The notes under the pieces are model-generated. The model did not search any database, was not told the origin of the DNA, and saw only the letters and a program-made list of their open reading frames with translations. A stretch of DNA of 5,481 nucleotides from JBCAWW01 sp039024315 (GTDB lineage: Bacteria; Bacteroidota; Bacteroidia; J057): NCBI GenBank assembly GCA_039024315.1, contig JBCCQN010000334.1, forward strand, positions 1 to 5,481. The letters run 5' to 3'. Positions 1 through 5,481 of the stretch are shown here, in pieces (the first letter of the stretch is position 1; the number at the start of each line of letters is the position of its first letter). The translations under genes and the position numbers were made by a program.

Positions 1-1052
1 AAGGCTAGCATTTTATCCGAATTGGTAAAGAGAACCAAGCCGTAGTTTTGTTCAGGAATAAACATGCTGTAGGCTTGAAAGTCATGATTGTTGCCCGTAT
101 GAAGATGCATCAAGCCGTGAGGGGTAGGTTTCTGAGCAAAGCCGAGGCCCCAAGCCGTTTGGCCGGTTTCTTGATATAATTCGCTGCTCGCTTTGAACTG
201 ATTTTCAGGCGCTAGCATGGCGGCAAATGAGGCTTCGCTCAAACCTTCTCCTGCCAGCATGGCGAGGATAAACTGACTGTACTCCAGCGCCTCAGAGTGA
301 ATGCTGGAAAAAGCATTGAAGGTCTCGCCACTCCAACCGCCGGTGTGATTGTCGGTGGGTTTGTCATCTTTATGGCCATAGACTTTATGGGCGGCGAGGT
401 GGTCGTTCCAGAGAAAGGAAGTGTGCTCCATCGCCAAAGGCTCAGTTACCGCTGATTCAAAAATCTGGTTGAATTTGTTGCGCCAACCGACGCCGTTGAG
501 CATACCAATGATGGCCGCAAGATATTGATAGGCCTCACCCGAGTAGCTAAAATCGGTACCAGGTTTGAAGGCCAGTTTGATAGGTTTACCATGACTAAAA
601 TTGGGAAAACCGCTGCTATGCGAAAGTACCATGCGCGCCGTCAAGAGCTTATAGTCTTCGGCCGAGGCGCTATCAATGGCAGGGTGGGGGAGGTATTCGT
701 AAAGAGGTTTGTCGAGATCGAGTAAGCCTTGGTCCACCATTTTCATCGCAAAATAGGCAAAGATGGGTTTGGAGAGGGAGGCCCCTTCGAAGATCGAGCT
801 TTTGGCGACAGGGGCTTCCGTCTCGATATTTTGCACCCCAAAGACCTCATGGTAAACCACTGCTCCATCATTGATCATAGCAATAGAGAGGCCTGGCATT
901 TGGAGCGAGTCCATCAGATGGGCGATGCGCGCATTAAGGGCTTTAGTTTTGACTTTGCTGCCGGCTATGGTTTTGAGCTGCTTCGCAGAACGCTGACCAT
1001 AAGCGTTTAGACAAACAAAGAGCAGGAGAAAAACGTAAGCGATAGGCTTCAT
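1..1052 (-). CDS. Secreted serine hydrolase, beta-lactamase/PBP fold (3' end cut by window)
   Basis: The frame runs from ATG at 1052 to the left edge with no stop, giving 350 residues of a longer protein. Residues 1-19 form a signal peptide (basic start MKP, hydrophobic core YVFLLLFVCL, then AYG before Gln20), so the product is exported. The body reads as the beta-lactamase class C/esterase family (Pfam Beta-lactamase type). The SxxK nucleophile motif is SLSK at 92-95, LSHSSGFP at 143-150 matches the family's usual LTHTSGLP stretch, YSG at 170-172 occupies the YxN position, and HTG at 318-320 is the KTG-box equivalent. Family members include peptidases, esterases and beta-lactamases, so the substrate cannot be told; a role in peptide, ester or peptidoglycan hydrolysis in the periplasm is an inference. 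The gene sits behind a terminator and probably has its own promoter, though I see no convincing one. No clear Shine-Dalgarno site precedes the ATG, as is common in Bacteroidota. The start is supported by the signal peptide. Confidence 0.9.
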   Translation of the reverse strand, partial: MKPIAYVFLLLFVCLNAYGQRSAKQLKTIAGSKVKTKALNARIAHLMDSLQMPGLSIAMINDGAVVYHEVFGVQNIETEAPVAKSSIFEGASLSKPIFAYFAMKMVDQGLLDLDKPLYEYLPHPAIDSASAEDYKLLTARMVLSHSSGFPNFSHGKPIKLAFKPGTDFSYSGEAYQYLAAIIGMLNGVGWRNKFNQIFESAVTEPLAMEHTSFLWNDHLAAHKVYGHKDDKPTDNHTGGWSGETFNAFSSIHSEALEYSQFILAMLAGEGLSEASFAAMLAPENQFKASSELYQETGQTAWGLGFAQKPTPHGLMHLHTGNNHDFQAYSMFIPEQNYGLVLFTNSDKMLA

Positions 1053-1079
1053 GATAGGATTGTAAAAGGGTGAAACAGG

Positions 1080-1093
1080 GACGCTTTTGCGTC
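1080..1093 (-). other. Small hairpin in the serine hydrolase leader
   Basis: The sequence GACGC-AAAA-GCGTC on the minus strand forms a five-pair stem with a tetraloop, 27 bases before the ATG at 1052. It has no T tract after it, so it is not a terminator. It could be a leader structure or an operator-like dyad, but a stem this short can occur by chance. Confidence 0.3.
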
Positions 1094-1130
1094 AGAAAGC
1101 CCTTAGACAAGACTTGCCGAAAAAAGGTTA

Positions 1131-1165
1131 CAAAAAAGTAGGGGCACAAAATTTTGTGCCCCTAC
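1131..1165 (-). terminator. Intrinsic terminator after the gcvH-TPR unit
   Basis: Positions 1138-1165 are a perfect 28-base palindrome with arms GTAGGGGCACAAAA and TTTTGTGCCCCTAC. Read on the minus strand it is followed directly by TTTTTTG (1137-1131), the layout of a rho-independent terminator. It lies 84 bases after the stop of the TPR gene and before the serine hydrolase start, so it probably ends the upstream transcript. On the plus strand the hairpin is followed by GAATCG, with no T tract, so it should work in one direction only. The GC-rich palindrome may also be a copy of a dispersed genomic repeat, which cannot be judged from one window. Confidence 0.65.
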
Positions 1166-1170
1166 GAATC

Positions 1171-1184
1171 GTATCGATCGATAC
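1171..1184. repeat. Perfect 14-base palindrome GTATCGATCGATAC
   Basis: Two seven-base arms, GTATCGA and TCGATAC, meet without a spacer. It lies five bases to the right of the 28-base terminator palindrome and is part of a run of ATCG units starting at 1168. It could be an operator-like dyad or part of a composite intergenic repeat; no function is shown by the sequence. Confidence 0.5.
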
Positions 1185-1218
1185 TTTTATTTTTTGATTG
1201 GGAGATAAACGTTCCGCG

Positions 1219-1238
1219 CTCCCGATAGCTATCGGGAG
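1219..1238. repeat. Perfect 20-base palindrome CTCCCGATAGCTATCGGGAG
   Basis: Two ten-base arms meet without a spacer, 11 bases beyond the TPR gene stop codon (TAG, 1252-1250). In RNA it could fold as an eight-pair stem with an AGCT loop. On the minus strand it is followed by CGCGGAACG and not by a T tract, so it is a poor terminator by itself, but it could protect the 3' end of the mRNA. From memory, the core CCCGATAGCTATCGGG recurs in intergenic regions of several Bacteroidota genomes; this was not checked here. Confidence 0.6.
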
Positions 1239-1249
1239 GCCCCAAAAAC

Positions 1250-3061
1250 CTAACTCTTTCTTAGCTCTCTGATCCGCTTGCGTACCTCCACGGAGTACAA
1301 ACTCCCGGGAAAGCGCGTCAAAAAGTCCAGATAATGCGTCATGGCCGTCTCTGGATCTTTGAGGGTGTAGTCAAAGATGCGGGCCTTGGTGTAGAGGGCG
1401 TCGTCACCATAAATATCGTAAGGAAACTCCGTCAAGATGCGGTCGATATAGCGCATGGCTGTGTTGACATCATTTTGCTTGAGGTAGATATTGGACTTCT
1501 CCCAGAGAATCTCATCGGCGAGCGTGTGATTGGGGAAGTTGTAAGCCAAGGTATCTAGCAATTGCATGGACTCCTCATACTGGCGCTGATAGGTATAAAG
1601 CTGCGCCTGGGCAAACATCTCCAAGGCGGTGGTCGTAGTGTCCAAGCCAGTATTGTCGAGGATCAAGAGATTGAGCTTGATCGCGTCATTAGAAATATCA
1701 TTGGAGGTATTGTCCTTAATCGATCCCAGCAGGGCTTGAGAGAGATTAAACTCCCCTTTGTAGTAAGCCAGCTGCCCCAATTTGTACTTAGCCAAAGCGC
1801 CTACTTGGCGGTCGCGGAAAATATCGCTTACTTCGGTATAGGTTAGCTTAGATTCGTTGTACTCCTCTTGCATCAATTGTATATCCCCGATCAACAGTTT
1901 GCCACGGGCCCAATCTTCAAGAGAGAGATTATTGCGCTGGGCTACTACTGCTTCTAATTCTTTGCGGGCTTCTTCGAGTTGGTTGAGATAAAATACCTGC
2001 AGGCGAGCCCGACGATAAATCGCCGTAAAATACTGCGGCCGACGCCCAAACTCATCCAGCAAATCGCCATAGTTCATCACCGCTTGGGTGATAGAAACCA
2101 TATCCACCGGGATCTGCTCAAAGGCCTGTAACTCACCATTGATGGCCTTTTCCATAAAAGCCTGCTGGAAATAAGGCGAATTGCGCTTGCGATCGATGAT
2201 GTAGTCGTAGGCTTTATTGGAGAGATTATAGTTTTTGTTGTTGCGCATGGTCTCGGCAAAACGCACCACGCGGCCGCCTTCTTCCTTGAAGAGACGATCT
2301 ATCGCTTTGACCTGAATAAAGGCTTCCTGAAAATTTTCTGCCAAAACATAAAACTCGTACAGAATCGTCCTAAGGCCTAGGTCAGTTTGATATTTGTCCG
2401 AAGCCAAAAGCAGCGCCTGCTCGATCTCATCGGCCGAGTTGGTGTTGACCATATTGAGAATGGCCAAATTAGCCGCATTTAGGTCAGAAGTATTGGCAAA
2501 ATAAACGTTGAGATATTCGTTCGTCGCAGCCGCATACTCTCCCAACTGCATATGGATGTTGGCGATCTCATTGGCAAAGATGTAGTCATCCTTGAGTCGC
2601 TTACGGGCCTGCAGATAGGCCTGATTGGCCAGTTCTAGCTTACCGGCCTGAAATAAATGGGCGCCAATTTGCACAAAGTCGCCTTGCGACCGCAGCTTTT
2701 TGGTGATCGTTTCTTGATAGACCTTATCCGACTCCTTGAGGTCGCCGGTCTTTTCTAACAAACTTGCTTGTAGGATCGGAAAGAGCACGGATGCGCCCTT
2801 ATCCTTTTTGATGGTTTTGTTGATGTAGTCGAGTGCGTCATCAAATTGATTGAGCATCTCATAGCACTCTATGGTCCGACTGACAAATTTCTCTTCGGGA
2901 GTCCGTTTGGTGATCTTGAGGTACAAATCCAAGGCGGATTCATACTCACCATCTTGATAATAACGGTCTGCCAGTTCGATTTCGGCTCCTATCTGAGCCT
3001 GCAAGGGTGCAAGCCCAGCCAGGCAAAAGCACACCATCCAAATAAAACGCGTCATACGCAT
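1250..3061 (-). CDS. Exported tetratricopeptide-repeat protein
   Basis: This 603-residue protein begins with a signal peptide: basic MRMTR, hydrophobic FIWMVCFCLAGLAPL, then LQA before Gln23, so it is probably periplasmic or envelope-associated. No lipobox places a lipid anchor at the cleavage site. The mature part is almost wholly helical TPR-like repeats: for example ADRYYQDGEYESALDLYLKI (31-50), a second unit at about 62-88, units at 136-186, a less regular middle from 190 to 380, and a well-formed C-terminal group at 425-450, 484-516, 519-549 and 556-588. The last units carry the NFPNHTLADE and FPGSLYS type of turn seen in BamD/CpoB-like TPR proteins. There is no catalytic domain, so it probably scaffolds protein contacts; partners are unknown. 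It starts 52 bases after gcvH with no terminator between them and is probably co-transcribed with it. ATG at 3061 is used; a second ATG two codons in (3055) is possible and would keep the signal peptide. Confidence 0.85.
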   Translation of the reverse strand: MRMTRFIWMVCFCLAGLAPLQAQIGAEIELADRYYQDGEYESALDLYLKITKRTPEEKFVSRTIECYEMLNQFDDALDYINKTIKKDKGASVLFPILQASLLEKTGDLKESDKVYQETITKKLRSQGDFVQIGAHLFQAGKLELANQAYLQARKRLKDDYIFANEIANIHMQLGEYAAATNEYLNVYFANTSDLNAANLAILNMVNTNSADEIEQALLLASDKYQTDLGLRTILYEFYVLAENFQEAFIQVKAIDRLFKEEGGRVVRFAETMRNNKNYNLSNKAYDYIIDRKRNSPYFQQAFMEKAINGELQAFEQIPVDMVSITQAVMNYGDLLDEFGRRPQYFTAIYRRARLQVFYLNQLEEARKELEAVVAQRNNLSLEDWARGKLLIGDIQLMQEEYNESKLTYTEVSDIFRDRQVGALAKYKLGQLAYYKGEFNLSQALLGSIKDNTSNDISNDAIKLNLLILDNTGLDTTTTALEMFAQAQLYTYQRQYEESMQLLDTLAYNFPNHTLADEILWEKSNIYLKQNDVNTAMRYIDRILTEFPYDIYGDDALYTKARIFDYTLKDPETAMTHYLDFLTRFPGSLYSVEVRKRIRELRKS

Positions 3062-3113
3062 AAATACGAAGGGTTTAAAAGCTGAGTTGCCGGGCTGGGT
3101 TGCGAGAAAAGCC

Positions 3114-3494
3114 TTAGGCTCCTACCTGCTCAGTGTAGGCAGGTGCATTCAATAGCTCAGCATCCTCAACAGATTCGCTCAGGCGGATTTTGATCATCCA
3201 GCCTTCGCCATAAGGATCTTTATTGACAAGCTCTGGATCATCAGCCAAGGCTTCATTAAATTCAATTACTTCACCAGCAATGGGCATGTACAAATCAGAA
3301 ACCGTTTTTACTGCTTCCACTGTACCAAATACTTCATTGCGATCGAGGCTTTCGCCTTCCGTTTCAATCTCTACATAGACAATATCACCTAGCTCGCTGG
3401 TCGCAAACTCAGTAATACCAACTTTAGCCACGTCGCCTTCGATGAGGATCCATTCGTGCTCTTTAGTATAGAGGAGATTTTCGGGGAATTGCAT
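3114..3494 (-). CDS. gcvH: Glycine cleavage system H protein (lipoyl carrier)
   Basis: This 126-residue protein has the full length of the family. GcvH carries the aminomethyl group on a swinging lipoyl arm between the P, T and L proteins of the glycine cleavage system in the cytosol; in many bacteria it also serves as a lipoate relay. The lipoyl domain is clear: the N-terminal YTKEHEWI (9-16), GITEFATSELGDIVYVEI (26-43), the lipoyl attachment site VEAVKTVSDLYMPIAGEV with modified Lys63, and the closing NKDPYGEGWMIKI (91-103). The ATG at 3494 is supported by the family N-terminus. An AAGGAAA stretch at 3511-3505, ten bases ahead, may serve as a weak ribosome site. The partners gcvT and gcvP are not in the window. 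A candidate promoter lies about 53 bases upstream, and the TPR gene follows. Confidence 0.97.
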   Translation of the reverse strand: MQFPENLLYTKEHEWILIEGDVAKVGITEFATSELGDIVYVEIETEGESLDRNEVFGTVEAVKTVSDLYMPIAGEVIEFNEALADDPELVNKDPYGEGWMIKIRLSESVEDAELLNAPAYTEQVGA

Positions 3495-3546
3495 AGAGTT
3501 AGAATTTCCTTATTCAGTAAAATATGTACACAGGCGCTAAGGCGAA

Positions 3547-3554
3547 CGAAGGTA
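3547..3554 (-). promoter_or_regulatory. Candidate -7 box upstream of gcvH
   Basis: On the minus strand the bases read TACCTTCG (3554 to 3547), one mismatch from the Bacteroidota primary sigma -7 consensus TAnnTTTG. It would start transcription near 3540 and give a leader of about 45 bases before the gcvH ATG. The expected -33 TTTG is poor: only a TTTC about 15 bases further upstream is seen. The position in the 91-base gap between the glycosyltransferase stop and gcvH suits an independent gcvH promoter. Confidence 0.4.
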
Positions 3555-3585
3555 CGATTTTTCTGTTGAGAAATCCATCAGGTCA

Positions 3586-4815
3586 TTATCGTTTTTGTCC
3601 TACTTTCTTGCTGCGCAGAACGCTTTCACAGTCAGCTAGAAAGCTCGCAATATTGTGTTCTAGCAAAGAATGAGCTTCTATCCAAGCACGATTGCGTGGC
3701 GCAAACTCTCCCTGCCAATAATCATAATCTTCCATGACATTCATGATACCATCGGCCAAATGCTCTGGCGTAAAAGGATCTACCATCCACGCATTTTGCT
3801 GATGGGCCAGTAATTCACGATGCGCCGAGATATTATTGACAATCGGCACCGCTCCTACATAACGGCCCTCGGCCAAGGCATTGGAATAACCATCGTACAC
3901 CGGAGCCACTACAAAGGAATCTACCATTGACCACAAATCAATCACCTCTTGCCGAGACAAGAGACTCCGCTCGTAATGAAAATTTTCGAACTGCTCATCC
4001 AAGGCCAAGGCCTTAGCATCTACATCCGGTGGAATATCATAACCCGCAGAAAGCATGATCAGTTTTAAATCTCGCACTCCTCGGCGCAGCAAACGCTCAA
4101 AGGCATCCAGTATCACGTCGCCCTGATAGACCGGTTTCATGCCACGCGGGCTCAGGACCACTTTTTGCCAATCGCGGACTCCGTATTTTTGCCGCTGCGC
4201 GGAACGCTTCGCCTCATCTATTTGAAACATCTCTGGCTGTACGCCCCAGCGATTCAGCTTCACTCGTTCAGCGGGGATGCCAAACCAATCTCTAACCGCA
4301 TTGACCAATTCTAGATTATCCCCCGTAATCAGGTCTGATGCCTGCAGGGCTTGTTGGACATATCTCCTAAAAACACTCCATTTGAAGCGATACTGCACCT
4401 TGCTTAGCAGCCCCATCTTGGTCGCATTGCTGTTCCAGATGCGCTCGGGGTTGAAGCCGAGTTCCGCGAAGCGAGAAGGATACTCCAAAATATCTGCGCC
4501 CATGGCGATACTTACCATCGGCTTGAAACCGGAGCGCATGCCCCAGACACTAAAAGGCGTAACATTGATCGGATTGATGATATCGACTCGATGCCTCACC
4601 AACTCCGCAAACAGATCAGGACCGCCAGCCAAATAGCTGCGATAGGTCAATTGCCCATTGATGGTGGACTTAGGCTCAATCGAAACACAGGGCACGCCCT
4701 TTATCCAAGCTTGAGAAAAAGAAAATACGGTGACCTTAGCACCTGCTTTTTGCAGCGCTCGGGCCCACTTTTGGGTATGGAAATTAGCAGGGTCAGATAA
4801 AATCCCTATGTGCAT
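3586..4815 (-). CDS. GT4-type glycosyltransferase (GT-B fold)
   Basis: This 409-residue protein has the layout of family GT4 retaining glycosyltransferases, which move a sugar from a nucleotide donor to a glycan or lipid acceptor at the inner face of the membrane. The N-terminal Rossmann half opens with MHIGILSDPANFHTQKWARA and a beta strand at VTVFSF. The C-terminal donor-binding half begins near 217 with VVLSPRGMKPVYQGDVILDAF (Arg224 in the usual phosphate-contact position) and contains the signature DGYSNALAEGRYVGAVPIV at 308-326. In that signature the common E-x7-E motif is D308-x7-E316. There is no signal peptide or membrane segment. I chose ATG 4815 because the fold starts there and it lies eight bases after the upstream stop; the in-frame ATG at 4890 would add 25 unlike residues and overlap the barrel gene. 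Donor and acceptor are unknown; cell-surface polysaccharide or a glycolipid is an inference. Confidence 0.9.
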   Translation of the reverse strand: MHIGILSDPANFHTQKWARALQKAGAKVTVFSFSQAWIKGVPCVSIEPKSTINGQLTYRSYLAGGPDLFAELVRHRVDIINPINVTPFSVWGMRSGFKPMVSIAMGADILEYPSRFAELGFNPERIWNSNATKMGLLSKVQYRFKWSVFRRYVQQALQASDLITGDNLELVNAVRDWFGIPAERVKLNRWGVQPEMFQIDEAKRSAQRQKYGVRDWQKVVLSPRGMKPVYQGDVILDAFERLLRRGVRDLKLIMLSAGYDIPPDVDAKALALDEQFENFHYERSLLSRQEVIDLWSMVDSFVVAPVYDGYSNALAEGRYVGAVPIVNNISAHRELLAHQQNAWMVDPFTPEHLADGIMNVMEDYDYWQGEFAPRNRAWIEAHSLLEHNIASFLADCESVLRSKKVGQKR

Positions 4816-4823
4816 AGATTGTT

Positions 4824-5481
4824 CTAAAAATTCTTGCCGATAGAGGTCATCAGCATTGGTGCGCGCAAGGTACCGTCGTCCAATCCCCAAGCGAGGTCAA
4901 AACGCATCGAATAACCGATCACATTTGCCCGCAAACCAGTACCAAAGCCCAGCAAAAATGGGCTTTTTAGGGTTTGTAATTTGACCGTTAGGGGGCCATT
5001 GGTCAGAATTTGGGTGTCAGTAGGATTTTTGTCCGAAAATGGATTGCCTTCTACCCAAACTGTACCCACGTCTAGAAAAGGAATCAACTCCAAATTGTAG
5101 AGATTTTTAGAATTGAGAGCACTCTTGGCCATACGACTCAAAGGCATACGGAGCTCGATACTACTCATGATGTAGCGAGTACCTTGACGAGAGTTTGGCC
5201 GAAAGCCGCGCAATGGCATCAAGAAGTTTTGAAAGTGAAAGCTGTGTAGTGAGGTATCAATGGTATTGCTACGGCCTGCCAAAGCTTCACGCTGAAAAGC
5301 AATCGGTGGCAAGAAGCGTTCGTTGGTACCACCTAGGTAGTATTGCACTTGTTCATTGGGGAGGTTAAAGCCTCCGGCAACGCGGGTCGCTAAGACCAAA
5401 TTACGATAGAAGTTGGTATAGTTTTTCACCTCTGCCTGTACTCGGCTAAAGGCAATCGCATTTTCGCTGATTGAATAATAG
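4824..5481 (-). CDS. Omp85/BamA-like outer-membrane beta-barrel, C-terminal part
   Basis: The frame is open to the right edge, so this is the last 218 residues of a larger protein. It consists of alternating amphipathic strands and fits the C-terminal barrel of the Omp85 superfamily (BamA/TamA/bacterial surface antigen). The marks are YLGGTNERF at 48-56, LRGF at 90-93 (the conserved L6-loop RGF/RGY motif), the strand SSIELRMPL at 106-114, FLDVGTVW at 136-143, GFGTGLRANV at 178-187, MRFDLAWGL at 192-200, and a terminal Phe218, the usual signal for insertion by the BAM complex. It acts in the outer membrane. The missing N-terminal part would decide between BamA, TamA, a two-partner transporter, or a Bacteroidota barrel fused to another domain such as a beta-propeller. 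A GTG at 5429 is an internal codon, not the start, since the reading frame continues upstream. It is followed after eight bases by the glycosyltransferase gene. Confidence 0.8.
   Translation of the reverse strand, partial: YYSISENAIAFSRVQAEVKNYTNFYRNLVLATRVAGGFNLPNEQVQYYLGGTNERFLPPIAFQREALAGRSNTIDTSLHSFHFQNFLMPLRGFRPNSRQGTRYIMSSIELRMPLSRMAKSALNSKNLYNLELIPFLDVGTVWVEGNPFSDKNPTDTQILTNGPLTVKLQTLKSPFLLGFGTGLRANVIGYSMRFDLAWGLDDGTLRAPMLMTSIGKNF

Noticed and set aside
525..1010. Two plus-strand open frames of 66 and 93 codons antisense to the serine hydrolase.
   Set aside because: The minus strand encodes a full family match with ordered motifs here, so these are shadows.
1053..1137. Promoter for the serine hydrolase with TTTTTTG as -33 and a TAACCTTTTTTCG stretch as -7.
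   Set aside because: The two overlap rather than being spaced about 19 bases apart, and the T run is better explained as the terminator tail.
943..1149. Minus-strand frame of 68 codons overlapping the start of the serine hydrolase.
   Set aside because: It is in a different frame from the hydrolase, crosses the terminator palindrome, and has no family-like sequence.
1334..1846. Plus-strand frames of 74 and 94 codons antisense to the TPR gene.
   Set aside because: They mirror the TPR coding sequence and show no independent start signal or domain.
3062..3113. Possible terminator or separate promoter between gcvH and the TPR gene.
   Set aside because: The GTTGCC and GGTTGC elements are direct rather than inverted repeats, no T tract follows, and no good TAnnTTTG box is present.
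4277..4800. Plus-strand frames of 119 and 69 codons antisense to the glycosyltransferase.
   Set aside because: They overlap each other and lie opposite a well-supported gene; their protein sequence shows no domain pattern.
4816..4890. Longer glycosyltransferase start at ATG 4890 (25 extra residues).
   Set aside because: The extra residues overlap the barrel gene in another frame, do not resemble a GT-B N-terminus, and ATG 4815 begins exactly at the first beta strand.
5427..5429. GTG as the start of the barrel gene.
   Set aside because: The frame stays open for 17 more codons to the window edge with barrel-like sequence, and the Omp85 C-terminal fold needs more strands upstream.

Overview
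The window is a stretch of bacterial chromosome with five protein genes, all on the minus strand, so it is transcribed from the right edge towards the left. The style suggests Bacteroidota, probably a Saprospiria/Lewinella-like member. The signs are weak or absent Shine-Dalgarno sites, a promoter candidate close to the Bacteroidota -7 box (TAnnTTTG), signal peptides that end just before Gln, an Omp85-type barrel ending in Phe, and GC-rich palindromes in the intergenic gap. This assignment is an inference from style; no marker gene for taxonomy is present.

Reading with transcription, from right to left. (1) The 3' end of an outer-membrane Omp85/BamA-like beta-barrel gene (4824-5481), whose 5' part lies outside the window. 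(2) Eight bases after its stop, a complete GT-B fold, GT4-type glycosyltransferase (3586-4815). (3) After a 91-base gap with a candidate promoter, gcvH (3114-3494), the lipoyl carrier protein of the glycine cleavage system. (4) After 52 bases, a secreted or periplasmic tetratricopeptide-repeat protein of 603 residues (1250-3061). (5) After a 197-base gap with three perfect palindromes, one of which looks like a good intrinsic terminator, the start of a secreted serine hydrolase of the beta-lactamase/penicillin-binding-protein fold (1-1052), cut by the left window edge.

The likely transcription units are barrel plus glycosyltransferase, then gcvH plus TPR gene ending at the 1131-1165 terminator, then the serine hydrolase alone. 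Four of the five products are linked to the envelope or its polymers; GcvH is cytosolic central metabolism and looks like a passenger by position only. I find no RNA gene, CRISPR array, insertion sequence, phage gene or defence system. The window looks like ordinary core chromosome. The points most worth a second look are the palindrome cluster at 1138-1238, the D-x7-E variant of the glycosyltransferase motif, and the uncharacterised TPR protein.
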